This document shows, piece after piece, positions 33,417 through 42,788 of a stretch of DNA of 64,000 bases. The notes below the pieces were generated by a model. That model saw nothing but the letters and a program-made list of their open reading frames with translations. It did not search any database and was not told the DNA's origin. The translations under genes were made by a program, and so were the position numbers. The number at the start of each line of letters is the position of its first letter. Within the stretch, counting starts at the first letter, position 1. This DNA comes from an uncultured Thermoanaerobaculia bacterium (GTDB taxonomy: Bacteria; Acidobacteriota; Thermoanaerobaculia; Multivoradales; Multivoraceae): positions 1,900,859-1,964,858 of the forward strand of contig OX638294.1 in NCBI GenBank assembly GCA_951812325.1, read 5' to 3'.

Positions 33417-35315
33417 CTAGCGGCGCTGCAGCCTCACGCCGACGACGATCGTGCGGCCGGGCGTGACGAAGCCGGGGACTTCGAAGTAGTCCTCGTCGAG
33501 GAGGTTCTCGATGCGCGCGAAGGGCCTGATCGACCGCCACTCGTAGCTCAGGTGGACGTCGACCTTGGTGTAGTCGTCCATCACGCCGCCGTCCGAGTCG
33601 ATGCGATCGGAGACGAAGGCCGCCATGAGCGCCGCGGCGAACCGCTCGGTTGGCCGCACCTGCGCCACTGCGGTCGTGCGGTTCTTCGGGCGCCGGGCCA
33701 ACGGGTTCCCCGTCGCCTCGTCCTGCGTCCGGTTGTAGGTGTGTGAGAACTCCAGGCTGTAGTCGATGTTCGGGCGGTACCGCAGCCTGAACTCGGCGCC
33801 GTTCGTGCTCGCTCGGGCCACGTTGCCGAAGGTGAAGCTGGCCAGGTCGAAATCGATCAGCTCATCGAAATCGATGTCGAACCAGGTCAGATCGAGCGTC
33901 ACGCCAGAATCGCCGAGACGTTGCTCGACGCCGATGTCGTACCCCTCCGCGGTCTCCGGCAGCAGGTTCGGATCGCCGGAGAACGGGAAGTAGAGCTCGT
34001 TGAAGGTCGGCGCCCTGAACGCGCTGCCGTAGCTTGCGTGGAGGCGCCCGCGGCCCTCGCTCCAGGCCCCCGAGACGGTCACGCGGCCACTCGTCTCGGA
34101 GCCGAACGCGGAGTGGTCGTCGCCCCGTACGGCCGCCGTCAGATGGAGGTCGGCGGTTGCCGCCCACTGGTCCTGGACGAACCACGAGTCGAGATCGGCC
34201 TCCTCGTCGAAGGTACCCACGCTCCGACCTCTCCGGTTCTCGCTCGAGAGTCCGATGTTCAGCAGGTTGTCGGCGGCCAGAGTGATGTCGGACTGCAGGT
34301 CGATCTGGCGGATCGCGGAACGGATCTCGTAGTTGTTCCAGACCGTGTCCGGGTCGGCGCCGAGCAGGGTGGCCTCCGTCCGGCCGACGCGCAGAGTCTG
34401 GCGCCAGAACGAGCCGAGGTTCTTCTCGACCGCCAGCGCGACCGTGTCCTCGTCCTGCGCGGCCGTTGCGTTCAGGTCCTCGAGGCCGAAGCCGTCCAAC
34501 GCGTTGTCGCCCCGGTAGGAGCGAACTCGCAGGTCAATCCGGCCGTCGTCCAGGAAGGCCGCGCCGAGACGCGTGCTGTAGGTCCGGTTCTCGTACGGAT
34601 CGTCCTCCACGGCGCCGCCCTCGATCACGCGGTGGGACACTCCGTCCGTGCTCAGGTCGGTCCCCGAGACGCTGTAGTCCCACGGCCCCGCCGCGCCCAA
34701 AAGGCCCAGTTCGAATCGACGGTGGTTGTGTGTGCCCGCTTCACCCGTCGCGTTCAGTCGCCAACCAGGCAAGCCGCGGCCGGTCGTGATGCTGATCACT
34801 CCGGTCATCGCCTCGGAACCGTAGGTCGCCTGGGGACCCCGCAGCACCTCGATGCGTTCGATGTTGGCGGCCAGGAGATGGGCGAAATCCACCGTGCCGC
34901 CGACGACCGAGTTAACCCTCACGCCGTCGACGAGGACCAGAGCCTGGGCGCCCGAGCCGCCGCGCATCCGCACGGTCACGATCTTGCCCGGGCCGCCGGT
35001 CTGCGTGACCTCGGTGCCCGGCACCGTGCGGAGCAGGTCGAACACCGCCACCGGGTTGCGCCGTTCGATCTCCTCGGCCGCGATCACGGTGACCGAACTG
35101 CCGACCTCCGAGGCCGGCGCCTCGTACCGGTTGGCGCTGACCACGATCTCCTCCGCGATGACCGGCGTCTCGTGTTCGGCTTCGTCGGACTGTTGGCCCG
35201 CCACCGCTGCCGGCGCCGCCAGCATCGTTGCCGTGACTGCATGGATCCACCGCCGGTTCCGGCGGCGCGCGCCGTGGCCGGGGCGCACGGACTCGCTGCG
35301 TCTCTTGTTGTTCAT
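33417..35315 (-). CDS. btuB: TonB-dependent vitamin B12 receptor, BtuB-like
   Basis: A 632-residue outer-membrane receptor. The ATG at 35315 has a GGGAGGAAGG site. It has a signal peptide (WIHAVTATMLAAPAAVAG), a TonB box (EEIVVSANR), a plug with FDLLRTVPGTEVTQTGGPGK, MRGGSGAQALVLVDGVRVNS and RIEVLRGPQATYGSEAMTGV, and a beta-barrel with BtuB-like SYGSAFRAPTFNELYFP and the terminal VGVRLQRR. The length equals typical BtuB. A cobalamin riboswitch in its leader fixes the substrate class. Probably expressed when B12 is scarce; no BtuCDF genes are adjacent. Confidence 0.87.
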   Translation of the reverse strand: MNNKRRSESVRPGHGARRRNRRWIHAVTATMLAAPAAVAGQQSDEAEHETPVIAEEIVVSANRYEAPASEVGSSVTVIAAEEIERRNPVAVFDLLRTVPGTEVTQTGGPGKIVTVRMRGGSGAQALVLVDGVRVNSVVGGTVDFAHLLAANIERIEVLRGPQATYGSEAMTGVISITTGRGLPGWRLNATGEAGTHNHRRFELGLLGAAGPWDYSVSGTDLSTDGVSHRVIEGGAVEDDPYENRTYSTRLGAAFLDDGRIDLRVRSYRGDNALDGFGLEDLNATAAQDEDTVALAVEKNLGSFWRQTLRVGRTEATLLGADPDTVWNNYEIRSAIRQIDLQSDITLAADNLLNIGLSSENRRGRSVGTFDEEADLDSWFVQDQWAATADLHLTAAVRGDDHSAFGSETSGRVTVSGAWSEGRGRLHASYGSAFRAPTFNELYFPFSGDPNLLPETAEGYDIGVEQRLGDSGVTLDLTWFDIDFDELIDFDLASFTFGNVARASTNGAEFRLRYRPNIDYSLEFSHTYNRTQDEATGNPLARRPKNRTTAVAQVRPTERFAAALMAAFVSDRIDSDGGVMDDYTKVDVHLSYEWRSIRPFARIENLLDEDYFEVPGFVTPGRTIVVGVRLQRR

Positions 35316-35387
35316 TCGGGCCTTCCTCCCCCTTAGGGATTCCTGCTCCGAGCGACCCTTCCGGGGCCGGCGGAGCGTTGTTGCCTC

Positions 35388-35537
35388 GGCAGACAGCCAG
35401 GTCTCCTGACTCACCTTCGTCCTACTGGCCGGCCCTTCCCATCCCTTTTCGGGACAGTGGTTATCGCCGGTCTTCGTCCGGATCACAGTCGCGGGGCGGT
35501 GGGAGATTCGCACTCCCTTCCCTTGAACTGCCTGCGT
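35388..35537 (-). promoter_or_regulatory. Cobalamin riboswitch
   Basis: The minus-strand leader of the btuB-like gene contains the conserved cores in order: CGCGACTGTGA, ACCACTGT, GGGAAGGGCCGGCC, and the B12 box AGTCAGGAGACCTGGC. GGCAG and CTGCC arms can pair to form P1. It ends 72 bases before the start codon, so ligand binding would repress the receptor. Confidence 0.92.
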
Positions 35538-35754
35538 TCTGATGTGTGCTCGGACTCTTGCCGCGGGTGTACCTCTTCGCGATGGAAGAATCAAGCTGCG
35601 AACGGACATCCTAGCAGTTCGGCCCAGGCCGCCGCCTCGAGCCGTGCCTCCCGCGAGGCCTCCCACGATCAGCGAGTGGACGGCGGCGTACAGGCGACGA
35701 CGCCGCGACACTTGCGGCGCGGCGTTCTGCGCCGCAAGCTCCTAGAATGGCGCC

Positions 35755-38700
35755 ATGCGAAGCCCCGCGCACGGCAAGCGGTCCGGCCCCGGTCGACAAC
35801 TCTCTCTGCTGCCGGGCGGGGCCGACGACGGGTTCAGGATCCGGGTCTCGAATCGGCTCGAGACTCTCGCGGTCCAGCTGGCGAAGGAGATGCGGCGGAA
35901 CCCTGGGGACCCGCTCGAGCCGGAGCGGATCGTCGTGCCCGATGTGCTGCTCGGACAGTGGCTGCGGCTGGAGCTGGCCACTCATCTCGGTGTCGCCGGT
36001 CACCTGAAGGTCCAGCTTCAGGCCGAGTTCGCCTGGGACGCGATGCGCGAGAAGCTGCCGGAACTCACCGGCGAGTCGGTCTACGGGCCGCCCTATCTGC
36101 GTTGGAGGATCTTCGACCATCTGAAGGCATGGACCGGCGACGACGAGGTGGCTCGCTACCTTGCGGACGGAGACCCCCGCAAGCGCTTCGAACTCGCCGA
36201 CAGGCTGGCCATCGCCTACGACCGTTGCCGCGTGTACCGGCCGGATTCGATCAGGGAATGGCAACAGGGCGCCGCCGAGGGCTGGCACGCCCGTCTGTGG
36301 GCGAAGTTGGCGGCGGAAGACACCGAATCGCAGCACTGGGTGGACGCCATCGACAGCTACCGGGACGTGCTGGAGGGAACAACCGCGACCGCTCCGGGGA
36401 AGCGGGTCAGCTTCTTCCACGTCGCCGCGATGTCGCCCACATACGTCGAGGTGCTGCGCCTCGTCGCCACGGTGATGGACGTCCACCTCTACCTGCTCAG
36501 CCCCTCAGGCGCCTTCCGGGATGCTTCGCCCGCCCAGGATCATGGCCGGCAGCAGAACGAGTTGCTCGATGCCTGGGGTCGATCGGTCCGGGACCTGCGC
36601 GCCCTTCTCGGCGACCAGTGGAGCGGGCTCGCGACCACCAGCAGTCCGACACCCGGGGACATCCCGCGCGCCTCGACCTGCCTGGCCGCGGTGCAACGCG
36701 ACATCCTGGGAGTCGGTTCGGGAAGCGAGGCCGCCGGGCTCGAACCGCCGCGACCGGACGACTCGATCCAGGTTCACGTCTGCCACTCCGCAACCCGCGA
36801 AGTCGAGGTCCTCCACGACCGCCTCCTGGGCATCTTCGACGCCCATCCCGACATTCAGCCCGCCGATGTCCTGGTAGCGACCCCGGACCTGGACACCTAC
36901 GCGCCCCTGATCGAGGCGGTGTTCGGTTCGGCGGGGCGCATCGACTTCCAGATCGGCAGGCGACGGCTCAAGGAAGGCGCCGCCCTGACGGCCTTTCTGG
37001 GTCTCCTGGAGCTTCCCGGAGCGCGCTACACGGTCAGCGACGTGCTGGCGCCACTGCTCGCTGAAGCCGTGCGCGCTCACTTTCGCATCTCCGACACCGA
37101 TCTGACGACGATCCGCGGCGCGGTCGCCCGGTCCGGAATTCGCTGGGGAATCGACGCCGACCACCGCACCGGTCTCGATGTACCGGCCTCAAGGAACCAC
37201 AACTGGCGCCGGGGCCTGGACCGGCTGGTGCTCGGCTACGCGATGCAGGAAGGCAACGCCCTGATGGACGGCATCACGTCCAGTGCCCTGGACCGCTGGG
37301 GTTTCCGCACCGGCGCCAACGACTACGAGCTGCTCGGCCGCTTCCGCCGCTATTGCGAGGACACGTTCGCCCTGAGCGGATGGGCCGGGGCCGAACACGA
37401 CGCCACCCGGTGGACGGAGCGTCTTCGAAGCGAAGTCCTTGACGTCTTCTTCGACACCGAGAACCGCGCCGGGCCCGAAACAGGCAGCGAAGCGAGCGCC
37501 GTTGCCCAATTCATCGACGAGTTCGACGAAGAGTGCAGACGAGCCGGCAACCGCGGGCCGATCCCGTTCCCGGTACTCCGGGACGTGCTGAGGGACCGCG
37601 CCGCCAGGAGCGCCCGCTCGACGCCGCGACTCGCCCACGGTGTCACGGTCGCGGGCCTGGTCTCCGGCCAGATCTTTCCTGCCAGGGTGATCTGCACGGT
37701 GGGCTTGAACGACGGCGTCTTCCCCGGTCGTCCGCGGCCGCGGCCCTTCGACTTCCAGGCGGCGCTCTTCGACGGCGATGCGCGGGAACCCGGCGACCGG
37801 GATCGCCGCGACGAGGACCGCTTCGCCTTCCTCGAAGCCCTCCTGGCGGCCCGCGACTGCCTGGTGCTGACCTACACCGGACGCGACCTCCAGGAAGACA
37901 AGCCCATGCCCCCATCCGTGGTCGTGACCGAGTTCACGGAGTACCTGGACGCACGCTTCGCAGGCTTCGAGGCGAACCGGCGCCCGCCGTGGACAACACA
38001 GCACCCCCTGCAACCGTTCAGCCGCAAGTACTTCGAGGCGAACGAGCGCGGCCTGTTCAGCTACTCGCAGCCCATGCGGGCCGCCGCCGCGGCGCTCGGG
38101 GCCGGCGGCGAAGAGCCCCGCCGCTTCGCGGGTGAGGTCGCGACCGGAGCGCGGGACGAGCCGCGGGCGGAACTCGAACTCGAGGACCTGATTCGTTGTG
38201 CCGCCAGCCCCTCGAAGGATTTCCTCCGCTACCGGCTTGGGATGCTCCTCGACACGCGGGACGAGGAGGTTTCGGACGACGAACCTCTCCACCTGAACAC
38301 GCTCGAGGCCTGGCAACTGAAGAGCGACCTGGCGGGGTCCGGGAAGCTGGACGCTGAACGGACGATGGAACTCGCCGCGGCCCGCGGCCTGCTGCCCGCG
38401 GCCAACCTCGGACGCGTCCAGCACCGGCAGTCCGCCGCCCAGGTTGCCAACCTCTCGAAGGCACTCCAGCCGTTCCAGGAGCATCGCCAGGCCCCGCCCT
38501 TTGCCGTGGATATCGCTCTCGGAGACACCCGTCTGGTCGGCGTGGTCGACCAGTTCCACGAGGAGAACGGCGAGCTCCTCTTCTGGCGGATCGGCAAGCT
38601 GCGCGCCAAGGATCAGATCGCGACCTGGTTGAGGCTCCTCGCCGTGACCTGCGACCGGGAAGAGCCGGTCAGGGCTCGGCTGCTCGGCTCCGGCAGCGAG

Positions 38701-39000
38701 CTGGAAAGGGTCGTGCTGGCGGGACCGGACCCCGAAAGGGCCCGGTTTCTGCTGGCTGGCTGGCTCGACGTCTGGAGCGAGAGCCGGCGCCGGCCCCTGC
38801 CGTTCTTTGCTGCCACGAGCTGGGCCTGGACTTCCCCAGCTTTCTCGAAAGCCAAGGTGGACAGGATGTGGTCGGGCCAGAGCTTCAGCGAAGGCAACGA
38901 CGCCGCGCACCGGTTGATCTTCGGCGACGACCCGTGCGATGACGAGTTCCAGCTCCTCGCCCGGCGTCTGCTCGGCCCGCTGAGGAACGCGACGTCGTGA
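35755..39000 (+). CDS. recC: Exodeoxyribonuclease V subunit gamma (RecC)
   Basis: A 1081-residue RecC. Near the start it has FRIRVSNRLETLAVQLAKEM and RIVVPDVLLGQWLRLELATH, the usual RecC opening (VxxxN..E.L). Helicase-like domains lacking intact Walker motifs follow. The C-terminal part has GVTVAGLVSGQIFPARVICT and GLNDGVFPGRPRPRPFD, then the inactive nuclease-like domain. RecC holds the two motors and recognises Chi-type sites in RecBCD. It is first in a recC-recB-recD operon; its TGA overlaps the recB GTG. A 10-bp stem (CTTGCGGCGC / GCGCCGCAAG) lies just before the start. An in-frame-looking ATG at 35747 is in another frame. Confidence 0.9.
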   Translation: MRSPAHGKRSGPGRQLSLLPGGADDGFRIRVSNRLETLAVQLAKEMRRNPGDPLEPERIVVPDVLLGQWLRLELATHLGVAGHLKVQLQAEFAWDAMREKLPELTGESVYGPPYLRWRIFDHLKAWTGDDEVARYLADGDPRKRFELADRLAIAYDRCRVYRPDSIREWQQGAAEGWHARLWAKLAAEDTESQHWVDAIDSYRDVLEGTTATAPGKRVSFFHVAAMSPTYVEVLRLVATVMDVHLYLLSPSGAFRDASPAQDHGRQQNELLDAWGRSVRDLRALLGDQWSGLATTSSPTPGDIPRASTCLAAVQRDILGVGSGSEAAGLEPPRPDDSIQVHVCHSATREVEVLHDRLLGIFDAHPDIQPADVLVATPDLDTYAPLIEAVFGSAGRIDFQIGRRRLKEGAALTAFLGLLELPGARYTVSDVLAPLLAEAVRAHFRISDTDLTTIRGAVARSGIRWGIDADHRTGLDVPASRNHNWRRGLDRLVLGYAMQEGNALMDGITSSALDRWGFRTGANDYELLGRFRRYCEDTFALSGWAGAEHDATRWTERLRSEVLDVFFDTENRAGPETGSEASAVAQFIDEFDEECRRAGNRGPIPFPVLRDVLRDRAARSARSTPRLAHGVTVAGLVSGQIFPARVICTVGLNDGVFPGRPRPRPFDFQAALFDGDAREPGDRDRRDEDRFAFLEALLAARDCLVLTYTGRDLQEDKPMPPSVVVTEFTEYLDARFAGFEANRRPPWTTQHPLQPFSRKYFEANERGLFSYSQPMRAAAAALGAGGEEPRRFAGEVATGARDEPRAELELEDLIRCAASPSKDFLRYRLGMLLDTRDEEVSDDEPLHLNTLEAWQLKSDLAGSGKLDAERTMELAAARGLLPAANLGRVQHRQSAAQVANLSKALQPFQEHRQAPPFAVDIALGDTRLVGVVDQFHEENGELLFWRIGKLRAKDQIATWLRLLAVTCDREEPVRARLLGSGSELERVVLAGPDPERARFLLAGWLDVWSESRRRPLPFFAATSWAWTSPAFSKAKVDRMWSGQSFSEGNDAAHRLIFGDDPCDDEFQLLARRLLGPLRNATS

Positions 39001-42000
39001 CGATCTCCAGCGAGCGCGGCGACGCCTTCAACGTAGCCCTCCATGCCGACCTGCTGATCGAGGCCAGCGCCGGGACCGGGAAGACCTATGCCCTGACCAC
39101 GCTGGTGGCCCGCCTGGTCGTCGAAGAGGACCGCGGGATCGACGAACTCCTGATCGTCACCTTCACGATTTCCGCGGCCGGCGAACTGCGAACCCGGGTG
39201 CGGCGCACCCTGTCCGCTGCCCGGCGGGCCGTCGAGGGGCTCGCGGGGCCCGACGTCGACCAGCAGGCCCGGAGCCTGTGCGAGCGCTGGGGGCGCCTCG
39301 AGATTCCGCAGACCGACGTGCTGGCTCGCCTCACCACGGCGATCCGCGACTTCGACCGGGCGAACATCACGACCATCCACGGCTTCTGCCAGCGGGCGCT
39401 GGTCGAATTCGCCCTGCACGCCGGCATTCCCTTCGCCTTCGGTGTGAGCGGCGGCGACACCCTGGCTGTCGGCGCGAGCGTGCGTGACTTCTGGAGACGC
39501 CGCATGGTCGACGAGCCCATCGCGCTCCTCGAGTACGGGAAGTCCGGGAGTTTCGTTCCCGGCGAGGACACGACCGCCTGGGTCGCAGAACATCACGCGC
39601 GGCAGCAGGACATCCGCGGCGCGGGTTCGCCCGAGGCCTTCGCGGACGAACTGCAATCGAAACGGGACGAGTGGCGCGCGGCGCTCCGAGCGGCACAGGC
39701 GGCCTGGTCGAACAGCGAACAGCGACTCACCTTCCTGACCGTGGTCAACAACTACCGGTGGCTCAGCAACAAGCGGGACCAGCCGCGCATCACCACCCTG
39801 ATCGACGCGTTCGATGCCGGCGAACCCGAAGAGCTGGCGCCGGACCACGCCGGCTTCTTCGGCCGCAGGTCGCTCAGTGCCAAGCTCTTCAAGAAGAACC
39901 CGCCGCCGGACATCGAACTGTTCGACCGCTTCGAGCGCGTTGGCGAGACGGGGAAGGCGTACGGCGGCCTCTGGCTCGCCGGCCAGCGTCGCCGGCTCCT
40001 CCAGGAGGCCGGCGCAAGCCTGCATTTCGACACCTGGGAGCACCGCCGCCTCAGCTTCGACGCCCTCCTGGTGGAACTGCAGCGCGGCCTGGCCGGAAGC
40101 CACGGCGACCAACTGGCGCGAAGGATCCGCTCCCGCTACCCGGTCGCCCTGATCGACGAGTTCCAGGACACGGATCGCCTGCAGGCGGACATCTTCGGGA
40201 GGATCTACCCCGGAGACGATGCGGCGAACGGCCGCCTGTTCGTCGTCGGCGACCCCAAGCAGTCGATCTACCGCTTCCGCGGCGCCGACGTCTTCGCCTA
40301 CCTGGAGGCGCAGAAACGCCTCGCGGGGTCCAGCCAACCGCTGAGCCTGGAGAACAACTACCGCTCGACGCCCGGGCTGATCCATGCCGTGAATGCCCTG
40401 TTCGCGCGGCCGGAGCCGTTCGTGCTTCCCGAGTTCCAGTTCGCGCGGTCCCTGCCGGCTGACCACCAACCCGGCGAACTCGTCGTTCAGGACGACGAGG
40501 ACGACCCGGCCCCGTTCCAGATCGTCCTGTTCCCCAGGAACCACGCCCCCGGGAAGGACAAGAAGAAACGCAACAAGGGCGACCTGGCGCGCCTGGTCGC
40601 CGAGCGGACCGCCGGCGAGGTCGCCCGGCTGCTCGCGAGCGGGAACGACGGCGGAGCGCAGATCGTCAGTGACCGCAGCAAGTCCCTGGCCGGCGGCGAC
40701 ATCGCCGTTCTGGTCCGCACCGGCAGGCAGGGGCAGGCGGTCGCACGGGCGCTGCGCGCTCTTGGCGTCGACAGCGTCGAGATCGGCACGGAGAACATCT
40801 TCGAGTCTGCCGAGGCGGATGCGCTTCACCGCCTCCTCCACGCCCTGTCCGTCGACGAATCGGAGCACAACGCGACCTCGCTGCTCCGCGGCGCGCTTGC
40901 GGCGGACCTGTTCGGTCTGGACATGCAGGCTCTGGCCGGACTTCGGGACGATGACGATCTCTGGGGCCTGTGGCGAGACCGGGCGCGCGAATGGAGAGAT
41001 GTCTGGCAGCAGCGCGGCATCGCCACCCTGATGCGGCACATCCTGTTCGCCGGTGAACCCGACTGCTCCTCGAAGCTGCTCCGCTATCCGGACGGGCCGC
41101 GCCGGCTGACGAACTACCTCCACCTCACCGACCTGCTCCACGAGGCCGAAACCCGACGGCGTCCCTCCCGCCAGGGTCTCCTCGACTGGTTCAGGCAGTC
41201 GAGGGCGGAGTCCCGCAAGGGCGACGAGACGGCGCAGCTCCGTCTCGAAAGCGACGAGAACCTGGTCAAGATCGTCACCGTCCATCGCGCCAAGGGGCTC
41301 GAGTTCCCGATCGTCTTCTACCCCTTCGCCTGGGACGGACGTCCGCCGGCCCGCGGAGGACGACGAAAGCCCACGGCCGAGTTCTACGACCCGGACACCA
41401 GGAAGGCCGTGCTCGATCTCAGCCCGAACGACGACGCCTACGACCGCGAGCGGGTGGAAGAGCACGCCGACCAGCTACGCCTGCTCTACGTTGCCCTGAC
41501 CCGGGCCCGGTACCGGTGCGTCGTGGGCTGGGCGCCTGACGGTCAGGCCGAACACGCGCCGCTCGCCTGGCTCCTCCACAGCCGGCGAGGCGCCGATCGA
41601 GAGAGTCAGGCCGGGCGGCGTCGCGTCGACGCCGACCGGTACGGCCGCCCCGGAGCCGCTCAACCGGTCCGCGACGACGCGGTCCAGGGGAAACCTGCCG
41701 AGGCGCTGAACCGGCACGCCGCGCACTTCAGGAGGCTCAGCGCCGATGCGTGGTCGGCCGACGTGCGGACGTTCGCCCGCCGGGCGCCCGGAGCGGTTTC
41801 CATCCGGACCATCCCCGCGGAGCCTCCCTCCGCTCCGGAACCGGCCGACACCTCGGAAGCCGAACCTCTCACGGCCCGCAGGCTGGAGCGCGAACTCGAG
41901 CGAATACGGGAGCAGACCAGCTACACCGCGCTATCCGTTGGTTCCGGCGGAGGCGTTCGCGAACGGGCCCGCGACCACGACGATCTCCCCGACCACGACG

Positions 42001-42788
42001 ATCTCCCCGACCACGACGAAGCGGCAGCCATCGACGAACTCGAGACGGCCACGGCGCCGGAAGACGGAGCCACGATCTTCACCTTTCCCAGCGGAGGCCG
42101 ATCCGGCAGGTGCCTTCACGAGATCCTGGAGCGGCGCCTCGCCAACCCGGATTCTCCGGATCTCAAGCAGACCTGCGAGACGACTCTCGCCCGATACGGA
42201 TTCGCCGGGAGGTGGTCTCCGGTCGCACGCGCGATGGTGCAGAACGGCCTCGACACGCCGCTCTCCCGACCCGGCGAGACGGGCGGCGTGTTCCGTCTCT
42301 CCGACCTCGAACGGCCGATCACCGAGTTGGAGTTCCACCTGCCGCTCCGGGGCTTCCGGCGCGACGCACTCAGCCGCTGCCTCGAGGTGCACGGCTACGA
42401 CCACCGGCTCCCCGAGAGTGACGCCGAGATCCACGGCTTCCTCCACGGCTACATCGATCTCACAGCACGGCACGACGGTCGCTGGTACGTGCTGGACTAC
42501 AAGTCGAACCGGCTCGGGTCCTCCCTCGACGCCTACACGGGAGACGCGCTCGCACAGTCGATGCACCAACACGGCTATCACCTCCAGTACCTTCTGTACC
42601 TGACCGCCCTGCAACGACTGCTGCGCCTGCGCCTGGGGGACTACGACTACGACCGCCACATGGGCGGGGTGTTCTACCTCTTCCTGCGCGGGATGAGGCC
42701 GAACGCCCCCGGCAGCGGCGTCTTCCGCGACCGCCCGTCCCGCGCCTGCATCGAGGCGATCGACGCCTGCTTCGGCGAGGCGCCATGA
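38997..42788 (+). CDS. recB: Exodeoxyribonuclease V subunit beta (RecB)
   Basis: A 1263-residue RecB. Walker A is in LLIEASAGTGKTYALTTLV (about residue 25). Motif II is DEFQDTD (about 387) and motif III GDPKQSIYRFRGAD (about 420). VTVHRAKGLEFPIVFYP lies near 760 and LLYVALTRARYRCVV near 830. The C-terminal nuclease domain has LEFHLPLRGF and the catalytic LDYKSN (about 1168). It is a 3'-5' helicase and the nuclease of RecBCD. An acidic linker contains an 18-base tandem repeat coding for DHDDLP (near 41975). The GTG start overlaps recC; the stop overlaps recD. Confidence 0.93.
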   Translation: MTISSERGDAFNVALHADLLIEASAGTGKTYALTTLVARLVVEEDRGIDELLIVTFTISAAGELRTRVRRTLSAARRAVEGLAGPDVDQQARSLCERWGRLEIPQTDVLARLTTAIRDFDRANITTIHGFCQRALVEFALHAGIPFAFGVSGGDTLAVGASVRDFWRRRMVDEPIALLEYGKSGSFVPGEDTTAWVAEHHARQQDIRGAGSPEAFADELQSKRDEWRAALRAAQAAWSNSEQRLTFLTVVNNYRWLSNKRDQPRITTLIDAFDAGEPEELAPDHAGFFGRRSLSAKLFKKNPPPDIELFDRFERVGETGKAYGGLWLAGQRRRLLQEAGASLHFDTWEHRRLSFDALLVELQRGLAGSHGDQLARRIRSRYPVALIDEFQDTDRLQADIFGRIYPGDDAANGRLFVVGDPKQSIYRFRGADVFAYLEAQKRLAGSSQPLSLENNYRSTPGLIHAVNALFARPEPFVLPEFQFARSLPADHQPGELVVQDDEDDPAPFQIVLFPRNHAPGKDKKKRNKGDLARLVAERTAGEVARLLASGNDGGAQIVSDRSKSLAGGDIAVLVRTGRQGQAVARALRALGVDSVEIGTENIFESAEADALHRLLHALSVDESEHNATSLLRGALAADLFGLDMQALAGLRDDDDLWGLWRDRAREWRDVWQQRGIATLMRHILFAGEPDCSSKLLRYPDGPRRLTNYLHLTDLLHEAETRRRPSRQGLLDWFRQSRAESRKGDETAQLRLESDENLVKIVTVHRAKGLEFPIVFYPFAWDGRPPARGGRRKPTAEFYDPDTRKAVLDLSPNDDAYDRERVEEHADQLRLLYVALTRARYRCVVGWAPDGQAEHAPLAWLLHSRRGADRESQAGRRRVDADRYGRPGAAQPVRDDAVQGKPAEALNRHAAHFRRLSADAWSADVRTFARRAPGAVSIRTIPAEPPSAPEPADTSEAEPLTARRLERELERIREQTSYTALSVGSGGGVRERARDHDDLPDHDDLPDHDEAAAIDELETATAPEDGATIFTFPSGGRSGRCLHEILERRLANPDSPDLKQTCETTLARYGFAGRWSPVARAMVQNGLDTPLSRPGETGGVFRLSDLERPITELEFHLPLRGFRRDALSRCLEVHGYDHRLPESDAEIHGFLHGYIDLTARHDGRWYVLDYKSNRLGSSLDAYTGDALAQSMHQHGYHLQYLLYLTALQRLLRLRLGDYDYDRHMGGVFYLFLRGMRPNAPGSGVFRDRPSRACIEAIDACFGEAP

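Noticed and set aside
31874..33420. Search for a DGR reverse transcriptase, Avd gene or template repeat next to the variable region
   Set aside because: No YxDD-type motif, no RT-like protein and no A-rich copy of the variable region is visible here or elsewhere in the window.
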